NCBI GenBank assembly: GCA_963210315.1
Contig: OY723317.1
Span: 62,001-126,000 of the forward strand
Origin: Rhynchopus euleeides
Taxonomy: Eukaryota > Euglenozoa > Diplonemea > Diplonemida > Diplonemidae
DNA: 64,000 bases
Reading direction: 5' to 3'
Shown here piece after piece: positions 40,566-50,216 of this stretch. The notes under the pieces were generated by a model. The model saw only the letters and a list, made by a program, of their open reading frames with translations, was not told the origin of the DNA and did not search any database. The position numbers and the translations under genes were made by a program. The stretch's first letter is position 1, and the number at the start of each line of letters is the position of its first letter.

Positions 40566-40907
40566 CATAGCTCTCAGTGACACCGTCAAATTGACTGACT
40601 GACTCTGATTGACACTGACCGAAAAGTTGTCTGGGGGCTATTGTACTGACTGACTCCGACTGACTCTGACCCAGAAGTTGTCTGTGGGTCAGAGTCAGTC
40701 GGAGTCAGTCAGTACAATAGCCCCCAGACAACTTTTCGGTCAGAGTCAATCAGAGTCAGTCAGTCAATTTGACCGAGGGAGTCTTCGCTACGGGGTGATC
40801 GTCAGTGCATTTTGGTGCATTTCCAAAGGAAGCTAGGTGAAAACTGACGAAGAATAACGAAGCATAACGACCAGCGAAGACCCCCCGAGTCACTGAGAGC
40901 TATGCCC
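40566..40907. mobile_element. Nested insertion with GCATAGCTCTCAGTGAC termini
   Basis: GCATAGCTCTCAGTGAC at the left and GTCACTGAGAGCTATGC at the right are perfect 17-bp inverted repeats. Between them are a foldback (40585-40773) and a short, internally deleted copy of the GTCTTCGC MITE (about 40777-40887). It sits inside the TA-flanked element. Confidence 0.75.
40585..40773. repeat. Near-perfect foldback (long hairpin)
   Basis: Two arms of about 90 bp made of GACTGACT/CTCTGATT-type short repeats pair almost perfectly around a centre at about 40680 (CAGAAGTTGTCTGTGG). Transcripts across it would form a long double-stranded RNA. Confidence 0.85.
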
Positions 40908-41974
40908 CAGGTTCCCTGCCTGGGCACGGATACGAGAGAGACCATGAATGGGGACGCAGGATGCCCATCCCTCCCCATCTTTGCCCAGGGCTGCAACACG
41001 CAAATTTATATCCCTTGTACGATAAAGTAAGGAACGATAAATTTAAGGAACGGCCAAAATTAAGGGACATTTATCGTTCCTTAAATTACCTCGGTTACGG
41101 TATCAAGGCGGCACTTTCAAGGTCCTGCCAAGGACAGCGCCACGTGGGTGTGCTTCACAAGTGCTCGTCGTCAGCTGATTGAGGGTGGATCCACGCAGCG
41201 ATCTCCTATGACAGGAAGCCTTGTCGCCGTTCATGCGTACTTCGTGCGTAGCCCAAGCGTATTTTGGGTAGTTCGTGCGTGTATTGTGCGAAACGTTTTT
41301 GACAGCACCAGTAAACGGACTTTTGGAACGTAAACTGTGTTTTAGTGCAAAATTGAAAGGGAAACAATAGAGAGCCGAAGGGTATTCGTCGATCGCGAGA
41401 ACACCCCTTTTGGAACGTAAATATTTTAGAACGGGCCGGGAAAAAATGGGCACGTGGTTTATACACCGCCTATGTGAGTTGTTTGTGCGGGTGTATTCCT
41501 GAAGGATTCACTTCTGCGTCCACGCTGAGTGATGTTGGAGTGATTTTCACTCCAAATTTCACTCCAGGAACATTGGATACGGCAAGATCGCAGGTGAGTG
41601 AGGAGCACAAGGGCACGAACAAGCACGCGACACTTTCTGCCAAAGTCCACGAGAGACCAACGCACGAGAACTGAGACGCTATTGTGCACTTCTGAGCGAA
41701 GGCCCCCAAAGGAAACTGAAGTTGTTGAGCAGCAGTGCTCCACCGAACCAACCCCGATCAACCTGTGGCTGTGTGTGGGTGATGAACCTGGAGATGTCCC
41801 GAATCCACCCAGACATGGCACACTGGGCCGGACCTGGGTGTGGGTGGGCTGAGCCTGACAGTCTGGCTGGATGTGTCACATTGTGTGGGGTGGTCGGGTG
41901 TGGGTGCCTGGATCCAGTCACTGGTGTGAGACTGTGAAGACTGTGAGAAGGGACGTGGAACAGCCCACAGAATC

Positions 41975-42115
41975 ACGTGTGTGTCACAGTCACGTCCATC
42001 GTTGCAGTGCGATGATGCCTGGATGCGGCTGTGCCATGCAGCCCCGCCGTGGGTGGTGGAGAGCACAAGGCCCGGTGCATGAGGGGAGGGGCAGTGAAGC
42101 AGAAGCAACAAGGAA
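41975..42115 (-). pseudogene. Duplicated 5' end of the ubiquitin-like/WD40 gene
   Basis: Matches 38500-38625, covering the first eight codons (MDVTVTHT on the minus strand) and the upstream region through GCATGGCACAGCCGCATCC. Small deletions separate the two. The rest of the gene is absent. Confidence 0.7.
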
Positions 42116-42443
42116 GACATCACTGATGATGATCAGTGCAAGGAAGCACGGATGCTGCGGTACCGCCCAGGCTTATTGTCGCCGCCACAAAGATGGGGGA
42201 GAGAGGGCTGCCACCGCAGTCGCACATCGTACTTCTGCATCCATGTGAAATCTGACAGATCCGACGCGGAGTGCACGCGGAATGCGAGAACTGAGTCGGG
42301 TTTGGAGTTGGGGTGAACGAATTTCTCATGATGGGTGGCCAACCCCTGGCCAGCCAATGGGAGAACAGACCTGCAGAGCAGGGTCGGTATGGAAGGATCA
42401 CACGGGAGACCTTTCGCCCAAACAACACAATACGCATCCATTT

Positions 42444-42552
42444 GGGGGCCCTCGCTACCAAGTGTGACTGAGTGAGAAAAAGTGAGCCGCGGCCCACTTT
42501 CCCGCACTGACTGACGAGCTGTGACGAGCTGTGACTGGTAGCGAGGGCCCCC
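42444..42552. mobile_element. MITE, GGGCCCTCGCTACCA family
   Basis: Inverted termini GGGGGCCCTCGCTACCA and TGGTAGCGAGGGCCCCC, flanked by TTT on both sides (42441-42443, 42553-42555). Interior contains GACGAGCTGTGACGAGCTGT. The 3-bp duplication suggests PIF/Harbinger-like mobilisation. Confidence 0.8.
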
Positions 42553-42673
42553 TTTAATCTGAAATCACTTTTTCCAAGCCAGTATTCTCGGCCCGAGCAG
42601 GGAACGGGGTGGGGGTACGACAGCGGGAAACCTTGAATGACCGTTCCTACAATTTTTGCCGAGGGGGTTGGTT

Positions 42674-42815
42674 GTCAACGCAGCACAAACAGAATGCGGG
42701 CAAAGAGTGGCTGGGCTGTAGTGATGTTTGTCTTCATGATTCCGCCACTATTACTCGCCACGACATCAGCCTGACGAGCCTTTTCGGTGACTACTGCGTT
42801 GACGCTTCCACACTC
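42674..42815. mobile_element. Small element with GTCAACGCAG inverted ends
   Basis: The left GTCAACGCAGCACAAACAG and the right ACTACTGCGTTGACGCTTCC are inverted over about 12 bp. The interior matches the segment at 38985-39045 (GCAAAGAGTGGCTG, TTTGTCTTCATGAT). Supports the view that the GTGGAAGCGTCAACGC family is a MITE. Confidence 0.5.
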
Positions 42816-43454
42816 ACACTCTTGTTGGTGATGGTGTCGTGAGTGAGGAGCACAAGGGCACGAACAAGCACGCGACACTTTCCGCCCACATCGAAGTGTG
42901 CTGAAGAAGCGGGGAGGGGCGGAAGCGAGGTGAACAAAACACAAACACTGATACAACATGCTTCCCCGTTGAGGAAGTGGGACGAAGCAACAGACAGGAA
43001 ACCATTTGCAACGACCTGATGCAAACAGGGGCAAGTTCCGCCAATGCGTGTGAGAATAGGGATCTCACAAAGTGAGCTGTGGCAGGACTCGCATAACTGG
43101 AAAGAAGATGAATGCAGGGAGCCTTTACTCTGTGCCACTGCGTGTCAACTGTGCCGCTTTGCAGCCTTTTCTCAGTGTGCTGCGTTGGCTATGTTGGCTT
43201 AGCGGACCTGCATCGTACAGGAAATCCACGAGAGACTAACGCACGAGAACTGAGACGCTACTGTGCGGCACTTCTGAGCGAATTCTCCCAAAGGAAACTA
43301 AAGTTGTTGAGCACCAGTGCTCCACCGAACCAGCCCTATCAACCGGCCCAAGGCCCGGCGTGGGTCTCCCGGCCGACAACGAGCTGCGTCCGAGAGAGGA
43401 ATTGTGAGGGCGTCATTCTCGTGTCGCGGCAAAGGTCGCACGCCGCGGTGTTCG

Positions 43455-44414
43455 TCACACTTCCTCCCACTTCTTGTTCGCGTCGGGAGGAACGGACACA
43501 GGGGTCATCTCACCCACCTGCGCCGACACGTTCTTCGACTCCAATCCGGCAAGATGCGGAGGCGGAGTGGGCTGCGGATACTCAGTGTCGTGGGCGGGCG
43601 GGAGGGCTTTGCATCCGTCGTTGCTGTTCGGGTTGAGCGGGGCAGCCACGTGGGTCAACATCGTCTCCGCGGGGGGCGCGACCGGCTTCTTGACGTCCAT
43701 ATGCGGAGGCGGTGGGGGGCAAACCTCAACATCCTTGCCGGCCGTGCGTGATTCGCAGCAGTGATACAATAGGAAGGGACATAGTACGATGCAGCAATCC
43801 CTGGGGTGGATCTCGCGCATATCGTCCACGTCCTCGAGATCAGCCCAGACATACCAGTGCGCAGCGTGGATGAGCCCGCACAAGGCCAGCCCCACGATGC
43901 TGACCACGAGCCACTGGATCTTTCGCCCCGCCAGGCTGTCTGGGTCCTCAAACCACACCTTGCTGCAGTCAGGCTCATACCAGCATGCCAGCTCCTCATC
44001 CAACGGGTGCTCAGGCTCTTTGTCGCACCACATGCTGCCCTGCTTGTGGTCGTACCGGATGGTGGTGTTGGGGCACACCTCTGGGCTGAGCACCATCGCG
44101 TCGTAGTCGAATGTATAGAACCCCTTCGCTGCCTCCTTGCTGGAACCACTTCTCTCGTTCCTGTCGTGCCCGCTGCAGCTCTCCTCCCGATACACAGCCA
44201 TGATCTTGCACTGCCCCTTGTCACCCTCGAAGCCCTTGAGAGACGCCACGTTCTGCGAGTATATTATCACGCCCGTCAGCCCAGCAAGGGCGAGAAACCC
44301 CGACAGGGTCATCGTGATCGGGAACCACCCGTGGCGTATGCATTCGCAGCCCCATTCACACAGGCCAAGACCAACACAGCAACAGTCATCACAGTCACAG
44401 TCATCATCGCACAT
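43455..44414 (-). CDS. Two-span membrane protein with Cys-rich ends
   Basis: A 319-residue, uninterrupted protein. The N-terminal 25 residues are Cys/Asp-rich (MCDDDCDCDDCCC). TM1 is at about 31-53 and TM2 at about 166-189. The roughly 110-residue loop between has six cysteines (C69, C80, C114, C130, C144, C150) and an NTT glycosylation site (N116), so it is probably extracellular. After TM2 comes DCCIVLCPFLLYHCC (207-221), which may be a palmitoylated or re-entrant segment, then a Pro-rich tail. No family was recognised. The topology recalls small ion-channel auxiliary subunits, but only in outline. Upstream on the minus strand, CCTTCCACCTTTGCAG lies 31 bases before the ATG, a good acceptor-like site. 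Confidence 0.75.
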   Translation of the reverse strand: MCDDDCDCDDCCCVGLGLCEWGCECIRHGWFPITMTLSGFLALAGLTGVIIYSQNVASLKGFEGDKGQCKIMAVYREESCSGHDRNERSGSSKEAAKGFYTFDYDAMVLSPEVCPNTTIRYDHKQGSMWCDKEPEHPLDEELACWYEPDCSKVWFEDPDSLAGRKIQWLVVSIVGLALCGLIHAAHWYVWADLEDVDDMREIHPRDCCIVLCPFLLYHCCESRTAGKDVEVCPPPPPHMDVKKPVAPPAETMLTHVAAPLNPNSNDGCKALPPAHDTEYPQPTPPPHLAGLESKNVSAQVGEMTPVSVPPDANKKWEEV

Positions 44415-45140
44415 CGTATCCGGGCCAAATCAATGGGAGAACAGACCTGCAAAGGTGGAAGGCCAATGCAACAATCGCAACATGGTGGCCAAATGCTTCT
44501 TTTCGCGGTACTTCTGAGCCCATGCAGCGGGACGCGGAGGGGGGGGTGGGGGCTGGGCGCCATCTGGGGGGAGGGGGGCGAGGGTGAGAGAACACATGCA
44601 CACCGTGCACTCACTTATAGCTGCAGAGACACACACACCCACACCCACACACCCCACCCCCTCCACACGTTATCTAATTGCACCCCCCCCCCCCTCTCTG
44701 CCCGCCCCCCACACCACACACGCACCCTCAATACTATATACCCGACACCCACTCCTCTCACCCACCCCTGCCCCACTACATTAGTTCAGCCCTCTTTGTT
44801 TGTGCCTGCGAGGGAGAACACTCCAAACAACAGAAGTGGCCACCCCCACCCCCGCTGGCCTCCCACTAGGGTGAGGTCCGCGAGTGGGGGGGGGGGGGGC
44901 GGCGGGTGGGGAGGTCAAACTAAAGACGTGGGGGGGACATCCCGGCTGGCCTCCTGACACAACGTGGCTTTGAAAAAGCCACGTTGTGGGGTGGTGGGGA
45001 GGGGAGGCATTGTCAAGTGTGCCTGACGAGCCGTGGCTGCCTTGTTGTGGCTTTGTCGCGAGTGCCCCCTCCCCCCAAAAACATAAGAGGATCTCCTCCG
45101 ATTGGCCACAGAAGGTGCGGGGTCCCGGCCACACATCCAC
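44415..45140. other. Gene-free stretch
   Basis: C/A-rich with G and C runs (44683-44694, 44888-44899) and a perfect hairpin CAACGTGGCTTTG/AAAAAGCCACGTTG (44961-44987). No gene was recognised. Confidence 0.5.
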
Positions 45141-45389
45141 ATAGTAATGGAACGCCCGTCACCGCGTATGCAGAAATTTCACCAGATCACCACCGTCGTG
45201 CCCGTGTAAAAAAAGCCATCACGGCCGTGAAAAAAAGAAAGGTAATTTTAACGGCCGTGAAAAGAAGTCAGAGAAAATTCACGGCCGTGAAAAAACTGGA
45301 AAAATTGGAGGGAAATTTCTGGTGCCAGGCAGGGATCATCACCACTGTGAACGGCTTGTTCTCCTATTACCTGGGACCCCCGTGTTTAA

Positions 45390-46047
45390 GTCCCCCGCCT
45401 GGAGGCGATTTTGGGCCGGGGGGATGCTGCAGCTGCTCCCGCACTGCCCGAAGGCTCGCCTCCAGCGTCGCCGCCCTCCCGCCGAGGGCCGCACCCCTGC
45501 GGCGCTCTTCCCCGAGGCCGCTCTCCGCGTCCTTGCGCAGGCCAACAAGCAGGCCGCGCAGCTCCGTGCACGCGGGCGTGATCCACGCCCTGCCCCTCCA
45601 GCTGTGCCTTCAGCTCGCGCACAGCCTTCGGCGTGCCAGGCTGAGGGGGGGTCGCGGGCGGGACGCTCCTGGAGGTCGTCCAGCTGGCGCTGCTGGGCTG
45701 CCAGGCGCTGCAGGAGCTCATCCTGCCGGGCCTGCTGCTCCCCGAGCTGTTGTTGGAGCCTCCTCGGCGTGCTCCTCTTGCGCGGCTGCCCTCTGCTCCC
45801 CAAGCTCCTGTTGAAGCCGCCGTACTTCGGTGCGCTCCCCTTGCGTGGCCGCCTGCTGGTGGCCTTGTTGTGTTGCGAGTTGCTGCTCAAGGCGCTGCCG
45901 CTGCTGGACCTGCTGCCTCTGCTGCTTCTTGAGCAGATCGTGCAGACGTTTGCACCTCGTGCTGCAGCGCGGGCACGCCGTCCTGCGTGGGGGCACTGGC
46001 GCCAGGGTCGGCTGCGGTGGCGGCGGCGGTGGCTGCGGCAGGGTCAT
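45390..46047 (-). pseudogene. Gln-rich coiled-coil protein with zinc-ribbon start, frameshifted
   Basis: From an ATG at 46047 (MTLPQPPPPPPQPTLAPVPP) the protein has CPRCSTRCKRLHDLLKK, a short zinc-binding motif, followed by a long Gln/Arg/Glu-rich coiled coil (QQRQRLEQQLATQQ, VRRLQQELGEQ). The coiled coil continues in a second frame (LQQQLGEQQARQDELLQRLA) and then a third (AVRELKAQLEGQG). At least two frameshifts separate the parts. Function unknown; it may belong to the surrounding composite element. Confidence 0.5.
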
Positions 46048-46212
46048 GGCCAGGGTAAAAGATAGGGTTCCGGGCTGCGCGCCGAAAACCGGGGGTAATC
46101 GGGGGGTGAAATTTCGGCCATTTCCCCAAATGGAAGGACTTTCCCTTCCCACAACACCCCACCCCACGCCACTCAACTGGGATGGGCAGGGTGGCTCCTC
46201 TACCCACAGCCA

Positions 46213-46270
46213 CAGGGGGGTCTGGGGGGCGGAGCCCCCAGCCGCCGGAGGCCACGGTAGTGAACAGCTG
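46213..46270 (+). repeat. GC-rich hairpin repeat, copy 2 of 5
   Basis: GGGGGGTCTGGGGGGCGGAG followed by the hairpin return, CAGCCGCCGGAGGCCACGGT and AGTGAACAGCTG. Confidence 0.85.
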
Positions 46271-46633
46271 ATTCTGCCCCATAGTCGCACGCCGCATGGA
46301 GTCAACGTGCACCTTGTGCTCAACAGGTTCATCGGGGCCCTTCCCTTCAAGGAGGGGGCCAGGGTAAAAAGGCGGGGGTTAGGGCTGGCGCCATGGTGCA
46401 GAGAGCATCTCCGGATTACCCCCACCTCTGCCACCCCCAGAACAGCCCCTGCACTTTCCCTGGAGGAAGATTCTGAAGGTTCGAGAGGCACGGGGAATTC
46501 GAACTGCCGTTGTGCCACCTCTGAGGCTTGGAGAAAGTGCCGGGACCGCTCGATTTTTTTTGGTCGAAATGGGTGCTGCAGCTAGGGGCCACCCAACTCC
46601 CTAGCCTTTTCTTTTACACAAACAATCTTGCTT

Positions 46634-46742
46634 GGGGGTCCTCGCTACCAGTCACAGCTCGTCACAGCTCGTCAGTCAGTGAGGGGAAGTGGGCTGGAGC
46701 TCACATTTTCTCACTCAGTCACATCTGGTAGCGAGGGCCCCC
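46634..46742. mobile_element. MITE, GGGCCCTCGCTACCA family, inverted copy
   Basis: Ends GGGGGTCCTCGCTACCAGT and TGGTAGCGAGGGCCCCC; interior is the reverse complement of the copy at 42444-42552 (CAGCTCGTCACAGCTCGTCA). No clear target duplication. Confidence 0.75.
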
Positions 46743-47506
46743 ATGAACAGATATATTGCGTAGTGCGGCACAGGCCTGGGCGGGGAACGAGCCCTTTTTC
46801 CAGGTTTTTTGGGTCGGGGAACCAGGTTTTTTCTAAGAATTTTTACAAGGGATTTTTTGCTCGCCCCCCCACAGTTTCCAGGCGCGTGCCCGTCAGGCGG
46901 GACTTTTTCTCTGATTTCTCTCCGCGTCATCATTGACAGCTCTCGAGTGATGCCCAGAGATGCTTGCGGCAGAGAGTGCCCCTCATGCGCGTTACAGCTG
47001 AAAATGAATGAGGATCATCTGGCACTCGTTCTCATCGGGGGTTGTGCTCCGCAGGGACTCAATACACCTTGGCACTCTCGCAGGGCTGGACATGCCAGCA
47101 GCTGGAGGACAGTTACAAAGCTGCCACTCCCCGACGCTGGCCCTGCTGGCCCCTTCAGGTCTGAAAGCCCAAAAGCTCCCGGGGATTTTTGCAGTGGTGC
47201 GCACCATATTCAGCGCAGTAGGGTGATCTCTCCGATTTTCCAAAACTGCTGGTTTACTGGTTTGGGGAACGGTCGTCGGCAGACCGTTGAAATGCCCGTG
47301 TTAGCAAGGCACACTCACGTTTCAGGTAGCGTGTCGCGTGTCACGCATGTCGCGAACGCGGCAAGTGTACCTCCCAGGTGGGGAAGCCCGACCTCCTGTC
47401 CGATGTCAGTCAGGCTTCGAAGAAGCGCTTCATGGATGCGGCGCTGACCTCCTACGCTGCACTGTACCCAGGGAAGTGAGATAGATGGACGGGCACACGC
47501 TACATT

Positions 47507-47735
47507 GGGGGTCTGGGGGGCGGAGCCCCCCAGCCGCCGGAGGCCACGGTAGCGAACATCTGTTCGTGTGGGCGTACAGATTCTGTGCGAGTTGGCTGCG
47601 TCCTCAGAGGCGACTGGAGTGGTTGGACCCCGACCTGATGGGATTCGAAGGACTTGAGTACGAGACGTACGCCACAGGGGGGTCTGGGGGGCGGAGCCCC
47701 CCAGCCGCCGGAGGCCACGGTAGTGAACGTCTGGC
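47507..47735 (+). repeat. GC-rich hairpin repeat, copies 3 and 4 of 5
   Basis: Two units (47507-47572 and 47677-47735), nearly identical over about 55 bp, separated by about 105 bp of unrelated sequence. Confidence 0.85.
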
Positions 47736-48169
47736 TCTCCAGTTGGCCAGCAAGGCGAACGGTACGTGGGACAGACTTCCCTTCCATCCTTGTGCGCGCC
47801 CTGTCGACTGGGGAAAACTTAGAAAAGGTTTTTTCCTCTGCGAAACAACCTTAGAAAAAAATCCCCTAACAAAATTCTTAGAAAAAAACTTTTTTTCCCC
47901 TTACAAAAATTCTTAGAAAAAAAGTTCAGAATCCTGAAAGTGGGGAACAAGCCCCCCAGTTAGGAACAGCCCTGGTGCGGCACCAGGTGTGTTTTTAATC
48001 CCCGGTCTTCCCAGCCAAAAACCCCCGATTCATCCCCGCTTTTTTCCAGCAAAAAATGGTACCCAATGTCCCTCCTCCCCAGTGTGGGGCCGACGATACC
48101 CCCCGATATGCCAGCTGAAACTGCCCAAGGACTTGCTACGGTTACTAGACGGGCAAACACACGCTCCAC

Positions 48170-48230
48170 GGGGGGTCTGGGGGGCGGAGCCCCCCAGCCG
48201 CCGGAGCCACGGTAGTGAACGTCTGGCTCT
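48170..48230 (+). repeat. GC-rich hairpin repeat, copy 5 of 5
   Basis: Same unit as the others, with a 2-base deletion in GCCGGAGCCACGG; followed by GTCTGGCTCTTGGCTGG as in copy 4. Confidence 0.85.
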
Positions 48231-48344
48231 TGGCTGGAAAAAAACCAGATTTTGGCTGGAAAAAAACCGGAAAAAGGGCGGATGCCAAAAAGACTCATCC
48301 TCATCCCCCACTAGAAATACACCTGGTAGTGCGCACAAACAAAA

Positions 48345-48886
48345 ATGTCCGATAGGGCGAAGTTCGACCTGGAGCTGGTTGACTGGAGTCGCATCCCCGC
48401 GGTGGAGTACCCGGCTGACGCCGCCCCGGCCTCCACCTCGACGGACTGCATCCTCGTCCCCTCGTGCGAGACCCTCCACGATGTGGGTCCACATTGCAAC
48501 CGGTGTGGATGTCGTGGTTCGGTGGAGTGTCTGGAGAAGAGGATCCCCGACCGCGACGACCGCGCTCGCCTGCTGCCGCGGGAGGGGACGAGGTGGGTCT
48601 GTCCGCCCTGCGCCTGGGAGGTGCAGCAGAAGGAGCCTCTTGTCCGGAGCGGCGACTTGGAAGCTTCTCCGGTCGCGGATGATGAGGACCTGAGGGAGGC
48701 CATTATGGAGACGGTACCCCCTGTCGGGGACGAGACCAACGCTGCTTCCCTCCGCAAACAGGTGCGGAACAGGCGAAGAAGATCGCCTTTCTGGAGGCGC
48801 AGAAGGAGGCCGAGGAGGTCCCGTTCGACCTCGAGCTTCGTCGGGTGGCCCGTTGGGAGAAGCATTTGTGCTTCTCCCAACTCCGG
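48345..48886 (+). pseudogene. Zinc-finger ORF with one frameshift
   Basis: The ATG at 48345 opens MSDRAKFDLELVDWSRIPAV. A Cys-rich module CNRCGCRGSVEC is followed about 25 residues later by CPPCAWEV, a plausible four-cysteine zinc site. After about residue 138 the coding-like frame changes by one base (near 48760) and continues as a charged helix (KKIAFLEAQKEAEEV) to a stop at 48886. The segment is bracketed by the 19-bp direct repeat GGTAGTGCGCACAAACAAA (about 48326 and 48885). Function unknown. A one-base sequencing error would make it an intact gene of about 180 codons. Confidence 0.5.
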
Positions 48887-48959
48887 TAGTGCGCACAAAC
48901 AAACAGCCAAGCCTATTGTTTGCCTCCGATTGACCCAAATTTCGCCCAATTTTGGCCTG

Positions 48960-50216
48960 CACTCACCGGTTTGAAAACAGTAACCGGTTCCTTGTGAACC
49001 GGTTTGTGAACCGGTTGAAACACGATGGCAAACCGGTAACTGACAAATCCCGAACCGGTTGGGAACTGGTTCAGAACCGGCTGGGACCGGTTCTGAAACT
49101 GGCAGAAACCGGTTCGCGAACCGGTTCGTGAAACGGTTTGCCGAGAACCGGTTCTGGAACGCAAACCCGGAAGGAGACCACCGTCTGTTCACAGATGGTC
49201 TTGAGCGTGGTAGCCATCTTTGCTATGGAGTCACGATTAAGTCTTTGTGGTCACATGTGCCCACGATCAGCGGATACACTTGGAGTCGAGGGAGGGGTGC
49301 GGTTCTGGATCACCGGGTCTGAATCTGGTCAAGGACGACTGAGGGCTTCAGTTCGAGTTTAATGTGGGGTCCAAGGGTACACAGGAGATCACTGCTTGCA
49401 TATTCAACCTGCTTGTCATCCTCTGGTCCGAGGAGGAAATTTTGCCTTTTGGTCAAAAAGGCGTCTTTTAAAATTTTTAGAATAAATTGACCCGCAGGGT
49501 GGCTGAGTCTTATCAGACAGGCCGACCCATGTTGATCAGTGGAACCACACAACCTGTTCAACCCGTACCCGGGGTGGCGGCTGAGTCCTCATCCCTGCCG
49601 TAGCATGAGATAAGCCTACGCCGACCTCCGCTCCGGTCTCGCAACAACGGTCGTCACCAGTTGAACCCCGCGTCTGGAAAGCCTGATCGTTTGGATCTGG
49701 CCTCCCTGTTGTCCCTGTGATTCGAAGAACTGTGGGGTTCAGAACCAAGGATGAGGAACTGCTGTGAGCTGCACACTCTCTTGACACACCTGCACGTAGC
49801 TGCGTTACACTCGTGGGAAACCCGAACCCTGTATTTATACAGGAGACTTCCATCTGACAGTTTCTGTTCCAGATGAGCTTTGACAGTGGTAGCCATCTTT
49901 GCTATGGAGCCATCGTCATTACTATCGTCGTCACTCGGACCCATGAGCAGCGGATACAATTGGTGTAGAAGGAGAGGGTGCGGTTCTGGATCAGCAGGTC
50001 TGAATCTGAAACTGGGACTGAAACCCATAGGTCTGAGATGACTCAGTGCGGGGTCAGGTCCACCGACCGGTAAACGCCAACCGGTCGGGACCCAATTTGC
50101 CCGGTTGGCAAATTTCGGTTCAGGTGGGGGTTCGGGCGGAACCGGTTTCGGACGAACCGGTATGCCAGGAACCGGTTCGGACGAACCGGTTCGCCGGTGA
50201 ACCGGTTCCGCCCGTG
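48960..50216. mobile_element. Non-autonomous transposon with AACCGGTT palindrome ends
   Basis: About ten GAACCGGTTC-like palindromes lie in each flank (48964-49160 and 50055-50212). The outermost bases start CAC on the left and end GTG on the right, as in the CACTA-like elements. The interior (49320-50042) is the same core as in 23464-25419, including TGACCCGCAGGGTGGCTGAG and the MGPSDDDSND-coding block. A second, partial copy of the core lies at 49200-49325. No target duplication is clear. Confidence 0.7.

Larger units (their letters stand above)
40232..41100. mobile_element. TA-flanked DNA transposon with proven empty site
   Basis: Termini CCGTAACCGAGGTAATTTA and the inverse TAAATTACCTCGGTTACGG are separated by about 870 bp and flanked by TA (40230-40231, 41101-41102). 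Uninserted sequence at 30870-30890 and the complement at 19780 read AAGGATATCAAGG, so the element added itself plus a duplicated TA. Just inside are inverted TATCCCTTGTACGATAAA-type blocks. No coding frame; contains a foldback and a short MITE remnant. Confidence 0.85.
40185..41225. mobile_element. Interrupted MITE, GGGGGTCTTCGC family
   Basis: The parts at 40185-40231 and 41101-41225 join into the same sequence as 30835-31100 of the reference copy, with diverged and partly repeated sequence after about 41150. They are separated by the TA-flanked element at 40232-41100. Confidence 0.7.
41226..43454. other. Gene-free repeat-rich stretch
   Basis: No gene was recognised. Contents: a GTTCATGCGTAC repeat (41228, also 14446); a segment at 41580-41760 duplicated in pieces at 42838-43345 (GTGAGTGAGGAGCACAAGGG, CCACGAGAGACCAACGCACG); the duplicated 5' end of the WD40 gene (41975-42115); a MITE (42444-42552); and a small GTCAACGCAG-ended element (about 42674-42815). 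Confidence 0.5.

Noticed and set aside
43455-44414. Assignment as a BK-channel beta subunit
   Set aside because: Only the two-span, Cys-rich-loop plan is similar; no conserved residues could be matched.
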